NCBI GenBank assembly: GCA_022842245.1
Contig: JALHPZ010000008.1
Location: 62,001 to 126,000, forward strand
Source: Gemmataceae bacterium
GTDB lineage: Bacteria > Planctomycetota > Planctomycetia > Gemmatales > Gemmataceae
Length of the DNA stretch: 64,000 nucleotides
Direction: 5' to 3'
The notes under the pieces are model-generated. The model ran no database searches. It worked only from the letters and a program-made list of their open reading frames with translations, and was not told the origin of the DNA. Of the stretch, positions 16,803 to 24,176 are shown in pieces. Position 1 is the first letter of the stretch; each line of letters starts with the position of its first letter. The translations under genes and the position numbers were made by a program.

Positions 16803-16914
16803 TCTCGCGTTTCCCGGCACCCTTCGGTTCACCCCAGGCCCCACTCGAAGATCACACGGCTGCGTCGGGATGGTTCGTTCGTCGGCCTCCCTCCATCCGT
16901 CCAAAGGACGAAGT

Positions 16915-17175
16915 GGGGCCAATCAGCTCTACGGGGATCGGCCTGTCGGTTTGCAGGGTGAGTTCCCGTCGCAGGTCGTCCGGCGCGGTGCCGAAGGTGC
17001 GGCAGCGGAGTTCGCCGGTTGAAGTGTGGAACCAGCACAGAACGGAGTTGAACTTGCCGAGATCGACGGCGAGAATGGGGAGCGTCGAGTCCATCGCGTG
17101 CCTCCGGTCAGGAGAAGCGGGCGACATCGGCTAGCGTAGCCGACGCACCCGGCATGCATGGATTCTTTCGGCGGC
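16915..17175 (-). mobile_element. IS110-family 5' remnant, copy A
   Basis: From the ATG at 17094 the minus strand encodes about 60 residues typical of the start of IS110/IS1111 transposases: MDSTLPILAVDLGKFNSVL carries the first acidic residue of the DEDD/RuvC-like core, followed by TFGTAPDDLRREL. Homology stops near 16915, so most of the transposase and the other end are gone. The 80 bp before the ATG, including a small hairpin CGGCTA-GCG-TAGCCG, is shared with copy B at 18562. In IS110 elements this non-coding end holds the left terminus and the bridge-RNA gene; whether any RNA is still made here is unknown. Confidence 0.6.
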
Positions 17176-17184
17176 GGATGGCGT

Positions 17185-17625
17185 ATGCCCGGCGCGGTAC
17201 TCCACATCGACGGCGAACGGCTCGACCCCGATGACGTGCTGCCGTCGCTGTCGCTGCGGCCGTACCGCGTATGGCGGCGGGGCGAGGCGGTCGCCACCAC
17301 GGGCCCGCGGGCTGGGCGGGTCTACGAGTCCGGCGGGTTCTGCTGCGATGTCAGCGACGCGGACGGCTTGCTGTCCGCCGAGGCCGCGGACGCCCTGGCG
17401 TTCTTGACCGCCCACCGCGCCGACCTCGCCCTGCTCCGCGATCACCCGGCAGTCGATGACATGCGGATCGACTTCGGGTACTATGCCCGTATCGATGGCG
17501 AGCGGGTCATGGTGCAGTGCGACTTCCTCGGCCCCGAGTTGCTCCAGCTCGCCGGAGAGTTGGGCGTCGGCTTCGAGCTTTCGCTTTACCCTGCTCCGGG
17601 TGCCCCAGACGCCGAACCCGGATAA
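17185..17625 (+). CDS. DUF4279-like protein
   Basis: A 146-residue cytoplasmic protein resembling DUF4279: a first strand followed by LDPDDVLPSLSLRPYRVWRRGE, where family members typically have LDPDEIT..LG..PTR..RKGE, then a glycine-rich YESGGF strand. The family's function is unknown; members often sit in toxin-immunity and accessory loci. The ATG at 17185 was chosen because the upstream ATG at 17158 lies in the IS110-remnant repeat shared with 18562-18695. The gene ends GAA-CCC-GGA-TAA, the same nucleotides that end the next gene, so its stop lies in a repeated segment. Confidence 0.6.
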   Translation: MPGAVLHIDGERLDPDDVLPSLSLRPYRVWRRGEAVATTGPRAGRVYESGGFCCDVSDADGLLSAEAADALAFLTAHRADLALLRDHPAVDDMRIDFGYYARIDGERVMVQCDFLGPELLQLAGELGVGFELSLYPAPGAPDAEPG

Positions 17626-17698
17626 GGTTTTCCAAGTCAAGAGAATAAGAATCCCACCGCACGGCTGATGCTCCCGCAATCAGCGTGTCCGGTCGGGG
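17611..17698 (+). repeat. cassette-border repeat, copy 1
   Basis: GCCGAACCCGGATAAGG and the roughly 70 bp after it (TTCCAAGTCAAG, CGGCTGATG, CAATCAGCG, GTCCGGTC) recur with point differences at 18336. A hairpin GCTGAT / ATCAGC is inside. The repeat starts within the last codons of one gene and runs to just before the ribosome-binding site of the next. Confidence 0.65.
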
Positions 17699-17741
17699 GC
17701 GGTGCGTTCTCGCGGTCCTTTCGGCGGCCGGAGGCGAGGTT

Positions 17742-18350
17742 GTGACACCATACGACACCGAAGCGCAGCGGGTGAGTGCGGCCATCACTTTCGGCCCTCG
17801 GCTGGTGGTGATCGGGAGTACGTCGTTCTGGGGAACCGACAGCCGTCAGTTGTGCGAAGCCATCGCCGCCAATTTGGCGGAGATGGAAGGGCTGGTGGCG
17901 CTGACCGGCGGGATGGATGGGGTCGGGCTCACTTTCGGCCGCGCCTTCGCCGACGCGCGCAAGGGTGCGGGCCAGGCCGAGGATCTGTTCCACATCCTCC
18001 CTCATGGCATGGGGCCGTGCGACTGCGGCGTCACCTTGGGGGCGGGCATCGACTACCACGAACGGCGGGAGGTGCTTGGCCGGATCGGGCACGCGTACCT
18101 GGTCATCGAGGGCGGTCCGGGGACGGAGCACGAGGCGGCGGTGGCTGCCGGCCGCGGGCTGACGGTCATCCCGCTCGGCCGCACTGGGGGCCACGCCGGC
18201 GAGTTGCACTCCCGGGCCAGTTGCCCGCCGGGCCTGCCGAGGGCCGACTGGGCCCTGTTGGCCGACGCGGCTGCTCCCCACGGTCAGGTCGTCGCTGCGG
18301 TGGATCGGCTCGTGCGACTCGCGCTGGCCCGGCCCGTCGAACCCGGATAA
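17742..18350 (+). CDS. SLOG/LOG-type Rossmann protein (TIGR00725-like)
   Basis: A 202-residue protein of the SLOG superfamily (formerly 'lysine decarboxylase-like'). It has the opening strand VVIGSTSFWG, a glycine-rich LTGGMDGVG, and the hallmark EGGPGTEHEAAVA (family GGxGTxxE). LOG enzymes release cytokinin-type bases from nucleoside monophosphates; other SLOG proteins sense nucleotides in conflict systems. The ligand here is unknown. The GTG at 17742 is preceded by GGAGG seven bases upstream, and the repeat of the previous gene's end covers the earlier GTG at 17685. It ends with the same PVEPG-stop region as its neighbour. Confidence 0.75.
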   Translation: MTPYDTEAQRVSAAITFGPRLVVIGSTSFWGTDSRQLCEAIAANLAEMEGLVALTGGMDGVGLTFGRAFADARKGAGQAEDLFHILPHGMGPCDCGVTLGAGIDYHERREVLGRIGHAYLVIEGGPGTEHEAAVAAGRGLTVIPLGRTGGHAGELHSRASCPPGLPRADWALLADAAAPHGQVVAAVDRLVRLALARPVEPG

Positions 18351-18425
18351 GGCCTTCCCATTCAAGTGAAAAATCCTTCTCCCCGCCCGGCTGACGTTTC
18401 CGCGATGAGCGAGTCCGATCCGGGC
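18336..18425 (+). repeat. cassette-border repeat, copy 2
   Basis: Second copy of the segment at 17611: GTCGAACCCGGATAAGG, TTCAAGTGAAAAATCC, CGGCTGACG, GATGAGCGAGTCCG. The early CCCGGAT can pair with ATCCGGG at the far end, making a roughly 80-bp imperfect inverted repeat. A shorter relative (GCTGAACCCGAATAAGG) ends the methyltransferase gene at about 19300. Confidence 0.6.
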
Positions 18426-18561
18426 CAGAGGCTCTCGCGGACCCGATGGCTTACGGCGATCGATGGCCATGGCGAACGGCGCGACGTCCGTCCGCCGGTC
18501 CGGTTACAGGCCCTCCACCGGCGGGCTGACGCCGCGCCGTTCGCCGGGAATCGGTTTCGTC

Positions 18562-18695
18562 GTTGAACTGGCCGAGATCGACGGCGAGAATGGGGAGCGT
18601 CGAGTCCATCGCGTACCTGCGGTTGGGAGAAGCGGGCGACGAAGGCTAGCGTCGCCGACGGCGCGGCATGCCATGGATTTGTTCGGCGGCAGATT
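18562..18695 (-). mobile_element. IS110-family 5' remnant, copy B
   Basis: This stretch aligns with 17047-17180. The minus-strand ATG at 18609 opens MDSTLPILAVDLG as in copy A and breaks off after 16 residues. The shared part extends through the 5' non-coding end (GGAGAAGCGGGCGAC, GGCTAGCGT) to the ATGGATT..TTCGGCGGC junction just before the next gene. Two truncated copies in the same orientation at equivalent places suggest either repeated insertion at one type of site or duplication of a cassette with its remnant. Confidence 0.6.
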
Positions 18696-18709
18696 GCAGA
18701 GGGGTTGCG

Positions 18710-19312
18710 ATGTGGGACGAGCGTTATTCCCAACCTGGCTTTGCGTATGGCACCGAGCCGAACGAATTCCTGGCCGCTGTCGGCGGGACCATCCCTCTCG
18801 GCCCGGTGTTGACGATCGGCGAGGGCGAGGGGCGCAACGCGGCATTCCTTGCCGGCCTCGGGCACCGGGTGGTCGCGGTCGATCAGTCGGAGGTCGGCCT
18901 CGCCAAGGCCAGGAAACTGGCCGCCGAGCGCGGTCGGACCATTGAAACCGTCTGCGCGGACCTGGGCGAGTTTCCCATCGAGCCGGGTGCATGGGCCGGC
19001 ATCGTGTCGATCTTCTGCCATCTTCCCCGGCGCATCCGGGTTCCCCTCTACGCGGCAATCGTCCGGGGTCTGCGGCCGGGTGGCATCCTTGTGCTGGAGG
19101 CGTACACCCCGAACCAGATCCGACGCGGCACCGGCGGCCCGCAGGATGCTGACATGCTGATGACACTGGCCGGGCTGCGCGAGGAGTTGGCCGGTCTGGA
19201 GTTTCTCCAGGCGTGCGAACGGGACCGCGAGGTTCGCGAGGGGTCGTACCACACGGGTGTCGCCTCCGTCGTGCAGGTCGTCGGACTGCGACGGCTTGCT
19301 GAACCCGAATAA
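18710..19312 (+). CDS. class I SAM-dependent methyltransferase
   Basis: A 200-residue Rossmann methyltransferase: motif I is VLTIGEGEGRNAAFLAGLG, the acidic end of strand 2 is VVAVDQSEVGL, and motif IV/post-I is IVSIFCHLP. The opening MWDERYSQPGFAYGTEPNEF is typical of small TehB-like/thiopurine-type methyltransferases, which often detoxify metalloids or small electrophiles; the substrate here is not defined. GAGGGG precedes the ATG at 18710. It is the last of the five small genes and ends in a short version of the border repeat. Confidence 0.8.
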   Translation: MWDERYSQPGFAYGTEPNEFLAAVGGTIPLGPVLTIGEGEGRNAAFLAGLGHRVVAVDQSEVGLAKARKLAAERGRTIETVCADLGEFPIEPGAWAGIVSIFCHLPRRIRVPLYAAIVRGLRPGGILVLEAYTPNQIRRGTGGPQDADMLMTLAGLREELAGLEFLQACERDREVREGSYHTGVASVVQVVGLRRLAEPE

Positions 19313-19344
19313 GGATGTCTCAGCGACGAGCGGCGCCCCCTTTT

Positions 19345-19463
19345 CACAGGCCGTGTGCCACGTGCACGACGTCTCGCACATCCTGACGTTCAACGTGGGT
19401 CAATTCACGACGCTGGTGAAGTTCGGGCCGGGCGTGGCGGCGATGGATCCGAGAGCGGTGTGA
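19345..19463 (+). pseudogene. C-terminal remnant of a PIN-domain (VapC-like) toxin
   Basis: About 38 residues ending in a stop match the last part of PIN-domain proteins: HDVSHILTFNVGQF, then PGVAAMDPRAV, where family members have GVTHLLTFN..HF...PGLVVVDPxTV. No N-terminal half with the first acidic residues is present, so it is a degraded fragment upstream of an intact PIN gene at 19830, to which it is only distantly related. Confidence 0.55.
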
Positions 19464-19490
19464 AACCCAATCTGGTTGCAGTTCAGGATC

Positions 19491-19575
19491 ATTCTTCTGC
19501 GACAGCTTCGCGTGCAGGACCGGGCTGCTCTTCGGCTTGTCCGGATTGCGGATCATCGCCAGTTTGGTCGCGTGT
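19491..19575 (-). pseudogene. duplicated 3' fragment of the HNH endonuclease gene
   Basis: About 70 bp almost identical to 20342-20410, the 3' coding part of the HNH gene. Read on the minus strand it gives MIRNPDKPKSSPVLHAKLSQK against TLIRKPEKPKRSPVLHAKLSQK in the intact gene. Neither the HNH motif nor the terminal helix is included. It marks a past duplication or a second HNH gene lost in this spot. Confidence 0.65.
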
Positions 19576-19632
19576 TTGATCGGAATACCAACATGCGAAA
19601 GGATCGAGTACAATCTTCTATGAGGTGTCGCC

Positions 19633-19833
19633 ATGATCCAAATTGACGCTATCTTCGTGAACGGGGTTTTCCGGCCGGTCGAACCGATCGACCTGCCGGA
19701 ACAAACCCGCGTTCAGGTTGCCGTGCCTTTGCCGAGTCACAAGCGGAAGCCCGATGTTCGCGAAATCCTTGCCAGACGGCATGCCTCGGGTGAGACCGAC
19801 ACGGCAGCGCGCCACAATGAGCACCAGCCGTGA
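19633..19833 (+). CDS. antitoxin of a PIN-type toxin-antitoxin pair
   Basis: A 66-residue protein with a short beta-rich N-terminus (MIQIDAIFVNGVFRPVEPIDLPE) similar to DUF104/AF2212-type antitoxins, which begin with 'V.G.frPl.p.dlpeg..v.v' strands. The charged tail (HKRKPDVREILARRHASGETD) would wrap the toxin. It overlaps the toxin start by four bases (GTGA), the usual arrangement in such operons. The pair would normally autoregulate its promoter; no operator was recognised. Family assignment rests on pattern and context. Confidence 0.65.
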   Translation: MIQIDAIFVNGVFRPVEPIDLPEQTRVQVAVPLPSHKRKPDVREILARRHASGETDTAARHNEHQP

Positions 19834-20231
19834 GGACCGTCTTTCTCGACACGGTCGGGCTGATCGCCCTTTGGGACAATTCGGATCAATGGCATCCGGC
19901 CGCGGAGGCCGCTTACCAATTACTCACGGCCTCTCCCGTACGATTAGTAACGTCCACGCTGGTTCTGTACGAATGCGGGAACGCCGCCGCGAGACGGCCA
20001 TATCGAGGCGATGTATTCGACCTGTGGGACGCCCTTGACGCGTCCGGCGACCTTTTCGTTCCTTCACAGGATCAGACTCTTCGGGCATGGAATGCTTATG
20101 CGGCCGGTCAACCGGGTTCTGCCGGTGCGGTTGATCATGTCTCGTTCGTGCTGATGATCGATGCCGGGATACTCGAAGCATTTACCAACGATGTGCACTT
20201 TCGAACCGCAGGGTTCGTCACACTCTTCTGA
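19830..20231 (+). CDS. vapC: PIN-domain ribonuclease toxin (VapC-like)
   Basis: A 133-residue PIN protein expected to cut RNA using a metal held by acidic residues. Visible residues are the first Asp in FLDTVGLIALWD, the Glu in LVLYECGNAA, and the later Asp in AVDHVSFVLM. Start is the GTG overlapping the antitoxin stop. Length fits the family. Target RNA is unknown. It is convergent with the HNH gene, from which it is separated by a GC hairpin. Confidence 0.85.
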   Translation: MRTVFLDTVGLIALWDNSDQWHPAAEAAYQLLTASPVRLVTSTLVLYECGNAAARRPYRGDVFDLWDALDASGDLFVPSQDQTLRAWNAYAAGQPGSAGAVDHVSFVLMIDAGILEAFTNDVHFRTAGFVTLF

Positions 20232-20252
20232 CAAGCTCGACAAAACACTGTA

Positions 20253-20274
20253 GCCGGCGAGTTCCCCCGCCGGC
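20253..20274. terminator. hairpin between the toxin and HNH genes
   Basis: GCCGGCG, 8-base loop, CGCCGGC: a perfect 7-bp stem between two convergent genes. There is no T-run, as for the other terminator candidate at 11345. Confidence 0.5.
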
Positions 20275-20284
20275 CCGTTCACTT

Positions 20285-20920
20285 CTACTTCAACTCCACG
20301 CTCCAGTAGGCGTTGTCGAGGAACGACTGCCACGAGCGGTACTTCTTCTGCGACAGCTTCGCGTGCAGGACCGGGCTGCGCTTCGGCTTCTCCGGCTTGC
20401 GGATCAGCGTCATGTTCGCCTGGCGCGGCGTGCGGCCGCCCTTGCGGACGTTGCAGTCCACGCAGGCGCACACGATGTTCTCCCACGACGTGCCGCCGCC
20501 CTGGCTCCGCGGGATCACGTGGTCCAGCGACAGTTCGCTCGTCGGGAACTTCTTCCCGCAGAACTGGCACTGGTTGTGGTCCCGGGCGAAGATGTTCCGA
20601 CGGTTGAACTTCACCGTCTGCTTCGGCACGCGGTCGTATTCCAGCAGGCGGATGACGCGGGGCGCGCGGATGTCGGCCGTCGGCGTGCGCACCCAGTCGT
20701 CCTCCTCGCCGCGCTCGAAGGCGGCCTTGGCGGCGCTGACCTCCAGCCACGAGGCGAAATCGTACGAGGTGTACGCGCCGTCGTCGGTGCAGATGACTTC
20801 CGCATCGTCCTTGCAGAGCAGGCAGAAGGCCCGTCGAACCGAAATGACGTGCACGGCCATGAACATCTTGTTCAGGACCAGAACGCTGGAATCCAGGGCC
20901 GTGTACGAAGCCGCGTGCAT
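20285..20920 (-). CDS. HNH endonuclease
   Basis: A 211-residue protein with a typical zinc-bound HNH domain near 108-165: CQFC (118-121), LDHVIPRSQGG (the catalytic His at about 134), WENIV (the Asn at about 148) and CVDC (about 153-156). The first 100 residues form a separate N-terminal domain found in a common bacterial family of standalone HNH proteins. These cut DNA non-specifically or nick in mobile or repair settings; the exact role is not known. A 3' fragment of this gene is duplicated at 19491. Confidence 0.85.
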   Translation of the reverse strand: MHAASYTALDSSVLVLNKMFMAVHVISVRRAFCLLCKDDAEVICTDDGAYTSYDFASWLEVSAAKAAFERGEEDDWVRTPTADIRAPRVIRLLEYDRVPKQTVKFNRRNIFARDHNQCQFCGKKFPTSELSLDHVIPRSQGGGTSWENIVCACVDCNVRKGGRTPRQANMTLIRKPEKPKRSPVLHAKLSQKKYRSWQSFLDNAYWSVELK

Positions 20921-21366
20921 GGCAGCCGTCCCTCCTTTGCCGTTGGCGCAGCGGTCGCCGCGCCGTTCAGAACGACGCCGGTGCGTGGGGAAAGGTTCAT
21001 CGACTGTGTAGACATTCTACCCGGCAGAGCGGACGGTTCGCAAGCATCCAGCGGTGTCGGAAGGCCGGAACTTCACGAAAAGTTTGCAATGACGAAAGGG
21101 TTGAGATCAAAGAAGCCCGGAAGAGCGAAAGGCCGAAAGAAACCCAGATCTGTAACGGGATTTTGTCTTTTCGGGGTTTCGTGATTTCTGATGAATTGAA
21201 ACGCGAGAAGTGGAAAAGTGTCCCGCCGCGGACCTCTTCAGCGTCGCCCAGTCACCAAAGCTGCCACACGGCGGGACAATCGACAATAACACGGGAAGCG
21301 ATTGGGAACAATATTCCGCGCCGGTTTTTCTTTCAGGCGTGTCGGACGCGCCGGTCTTTCGGACAT
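20921..21366. other. gene-free stretch with an inverted repeat
   Basis: No gene is supported here. The stretch is less GC-rich than its neighbours between about 21060 and 21360. It contains a 10-bp inverted repeat, TGTCCCGCCG at 21219-21228 and CGGCGGGACA at 21269-21278, separated by 40 bp. The HNH promoter must lie at its left edge; no clear boxes were seen. Confidence 0.4.
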
Positions 21367-22146
21367 TTAGCGGGCGAGGGCGCGATACAAGTTGGCCAGG
21401 TGGTGCCAGCCGCTCGTTTCGGGCAGAAGTTTTGCGGCCTCGGCGAAGGAAGCCGCCGCCTCGGCGGAGCGACCGGCAGCCAGTGCCGCGACTCCGCGAT
21501 TGAAAAACGCCGGTGCGCTCGCGGGGAGTGTGGCCCAGATTGCATCGGCCGTGGCGCGGTCGCCGCGGGACCAGGCGAGTGCGGCTCGCTCGTTGGCGAG
21601 CAACGATTCGGAGACGCCTTCGGCCTGATTCAACAGTCGTTCCGCTTCGTCGAACCGCCGGGCCACGCGGGCCGCCGCAGCCGCGAGGATCGCGTCTTTC
21701 GATGTCCAGCCGAGTGGTTCCGCGGTCGCGGGAATGGGTTTCTTCTGAAGGAGGATCGAGACGTCGCGGACCTGTTGGGGGAAATTTCCGAGCGCCATCG
21801 GCAGGAAATCGGCGTCGGTGGACTGGCGCACGCAGGCGGCCCAATCGGCCGGCATCGGGCCGGGTTTCGCTCCGCCGCCCAGACCAGCGAGGACCGCCGT
21901 GGCTTCGCTCCAAGCGGTACGCGGGTCGGTCGCAAAACTCGCGGGCATTTCGTGAGGAGTCACCGCGGCGTCGCCGGCTTCGTCCACGGGCCGGGAGACG
22001 AAGCGGGCGGTCAGATCCGCCAGGGTCGGCTGGGCAAACTTCGCGGCCGGGTTCATGGTCAATGCTCGCACGGAGGTTGCAGACTCGACGAGGGAACGCC
22101 CGCCGTTCCGCCGCTTGCGCCGGTTCGCGCGGGTTTTTCCCGACAT
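21367..22146 (-). CDS. TPR-like helical repeat protein
   Basis: A 259-residue cytoplasmic protein. The N-terminus is very basic (KTRANRRKRRNGG). The last half has TPR-type helices: RRFDEAERLLNQAEGV, ANERAALAWSRGDRATADAIW, FFNRGVAALAAGRSAEAAASFAEAAKLLP and a closing WHHLANLYRAL. It would act as a protein-binding scaffold; the partner is unknown. It is divergent from the membrane protein at 22194 across 47 bp, so they share a control region. Confidence 0.65.
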   Translation of the reverse strand: MSGKTRANRRKRRNGGRSLVESATSVRALTMNPAAKFAQPTLADLTARFVSRPVDEAGDAAVTPHEMPASFATDPRTAWSEATAVLAGLGGGAKPGPMPADWAACVRQSTDADFLPMALGNFPQQVRDVSILLQKKPIPATAEPLGWTSKDAILAAAAARVARRFDEAERLLNQAEGVSESLLANERAALAWSRGDRATADAIWATLPASAPAFFNRGVAALAAGRSAEAAASFAEAAKLLPETSGWHHLANLYRALAR

Positions 22147-22193
22147 CGTACCGCACTTGCGGGATCGGGCCGGTTCACGCTACTTTCCCGGTC

Positions 22194-24101
22194 ATGGAAG
22201 AACCACCGGGATTTCGGGAGAAACCAATCTGGTTGCTGGCGATCGTGGCCCTGGCGATCGGTCAGGCCGGGCTGGCGTACCAGTTGTTCGGCGGACCGGT
22301 GGGCCTGCGGGACGATCGTCCGGTCGTCGCGGGCCGGCATCCGCTCCATTTCTATCACGGCATGCTGGGGGCGGAAACGCTGCGCCAGCGGGCGGGCACC
22401 TCGTGTTACGATCCCAATTTTCAGGCGGGCTATCCGAAGACGCCCGTCTTTGACGGCGGTTGCCGGCCGGTGGAGTTGTTACTGGCGCTGTTCCCGGCCG
22501 ACGCCGGGCCGCGTGCCTACAAGCTCGGCCTGTTCTGGGGTTGCGTTTTGGTGCCCTTCGTCTTTGCGATCGCCGCCCGAGGGGTCGGCCTGACGGTCGC
22601 GGGATCGACCGTCGCCGCCGCGCTCGGTTGTGCCGTCTGGTGGTCGCCCACGGTCCGAGACCTGCTGGACGACGGGCATCTGGACTTTCTGATTGCCGGT
22701 CTGGCGTCGGTCTGTTTCGTCGCTTGGCTCGCGCGATACCAGCGCGATCCCGGCCTCACCGCGTGGTGCGTCGTCGCCTTCGCTTCGCTCGTCGGCTGGT
22801 TCGGACACCCGGTCGTCTGGATCGGCCTCGCGCCGATCGTCGGTCTGTACTATCTCGCCGCCGCGCCACGGCACGGTCTGGCGTGGCATCTGGGCCTCTT
22901 CGGCACCATACTCTTCGGCTTGCTGCCCAATCTGAACTGGCTGTGGGATTGGAGCAAGTTCTGGTGGCTGCGGCAGCCCTCCGTGGACGACATCGCGCCG
23001 CTGCCGACGTGGGGCGCGGTCGTCGATTCGTGGGCCGGCCATGCCAAGCTTCTCGGCCCCGCGCCGTTTGGCTGGCCGCTCGTCGCCGTCGGCTTCCTCG
23101 GCTGCGTCCGCTGGCTGCGCGAGGGCCGCCGCGACGTCGCGGCGTTGTTCCTCCTCACGGCCTCGTTCGCATTCTTCATCGCGCGGCTCGGCACGGTCTG
23201 GTCGCCGCTGAGCAACGGCGAAGCCGACCGCGCCGCCGCGCTCGTCGTCGCGCTCGCCACCATCCCCGCCGCCGGTTGGTTCGCCGCGTGGGGGCGGAAA
23301 TCCAAGATCGAAACGGGTCTTGCGCTGGGTGCCGTCGGCGCGGTCCTCGCGTTCGGCTGGGGCGGGCCGGCGGTTGACCCCGCCCGCAAGCCCCTGAACC
23401 TGCGCATCGAGCCGCTCGCGCTCGGCCTCTCGGCCGATCAGCAGGAACTGGTACGCGGCCTCATGGACCGCACAACGCCCGCGGCACGCATCCTCATGGA
23501 GGAAACGCCAACCGGCGAGGCCGGCTGGAACTGGACCGCGCTTCTGCCCTGGCTCACCCAGCGCGCCTACCTCGGCGGGCTGGACCCCGACGCGAAGTTC
23601 GAGCACGCCTTCTGCCGGCTGCGCGGGGACACGCTCAACGGCCGCCGGCTCGTCGACTGGACCGACGCCGATCTGGAGGAGTTCGCCCGCCGCTACAACG
23701 TCGGCTGGGTCGTGGCACGATCCCCCGCCGCGCGCGATCGCTGGCAGCGCGTCCCCTTCGCCCGCGAGGTCGCCCGCTACAAGGACGGCGGCGACGTGCG
23801 CCTGTTCGAGCTGGATCGCCCGCGGAGTTTCGTGCTGATGGGCCAGGCGAACTGGGACCACGCCGACCGGCGGAAGATCGTGCTGACGAACGTGGTGCCG
23901 GTGGATGCGCCGAACCCGGACGGCGGACCGGTGCCGGTGAAGGTGATCGGCTTGAGCCTGCACCATCAGGCCGGGCTGCGGGCGGGGCCGGGCGTGATTT
24001 CGATCGAGCGCGATCCCGACCCGTACGATCCGATCCCGATGCTCCGCCTTCGCGTCACGGGGCCGCTCTCGCGCGTCGTCATTTCGTGGGAGAACCCGTA
24101 A
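22194..24101 (+). CDS. large polytopic membrane protein, possible glycosyltransferase-like
   Basis: A 635-residue protein with about ten hydrophobic helices in its first 400 residues and a soluble C-terminal domain (about 420-635). The first extracytoplasmic loop has HFYHGMLGAETLRQRAGTSC. The layout of many helices, then a globular periplasmic-type domain, resembles GT-C enzymes such as the GT39/GT83 families and uncharacterised planctomycete 'YfhO-like' proteins, but the catalytic acidic pair near the N-terminus is not clear. The ATG at 22194 was chosen because the open frame before it is a shadow of the divergent gene. Function unknown. Confidence 0.65.
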   Translation: MEEPPGFREKPIWLLAIVALAIGQAGLAYQLFGGPVGLRDDRPVVAGRHPLHFYHGMLGAETLRQRAGTSCYDPNFQAGYPKTPVFDGGCRPVELLLALFPADAGPRAYKLGLFWGCVLVPFVFAIAARGVGLTVAGSTVAAALGCAVWWSPTVRDLLDDGHLDFLIAGLASVCFVAWLARYQRDPGLTAWCVVAFASLVGWFGHPVVWIGLAPIVGLYYLAAAPRHGLAWHLGLFGTILFGLLPNLNWLWDWSKFWWLRQPSVDDIAPLPTWGAVVDSWAGHAKLLGPAPFGWPLVAVGFLGCVRWLREGRRDVAALFLLTASFAFFIARLGTVWSPLSNGEADRAAALVVALATIPAAGWFAAWGRKSKIETGLALGAVGAVLAFGWGGPAVDPARKPLNLRIEPLALGLSADQQELVRGLMDRTTPAARILMEETPTGEAGWNWTALLPWLTQRAYLGGLDPDAKFEHAFCRLRGDTLNGRRLVDWTDADLEEFARRYNVGWVVARSPAARDRWQRVPFAREVARYKDGGDVRLFELDRPRSFVLMGQANWDHADRRKIVLTNVVPVDAPNPDGGPVPVKVIGLSLHHQAGLRAGPGVISIERDPDPYDPIPMLRLRVTGPLSRVVISWENP

Positions 24102-24176
24102 CGGGCGGCCGCGTCCGCTTGTCGCCGCGCGCGCCCGCCCTAACATACCGTCGCACAGGAGTCCCTTACCCGGGCG

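Noticed and set aside
17605..18430. Reading the border repeats as classical attC sites.
   Set aside because: I could not find a clear GTTRRRY at the expected distance; only variant GAAC/GTTC boxes are seen, so they are listed as repeats and not as attC.
21060..21366. Possible small genes in the gap next to the TPR-like gene.
   Set aside because: Short frames here lack start signals and any recognisable pattern.
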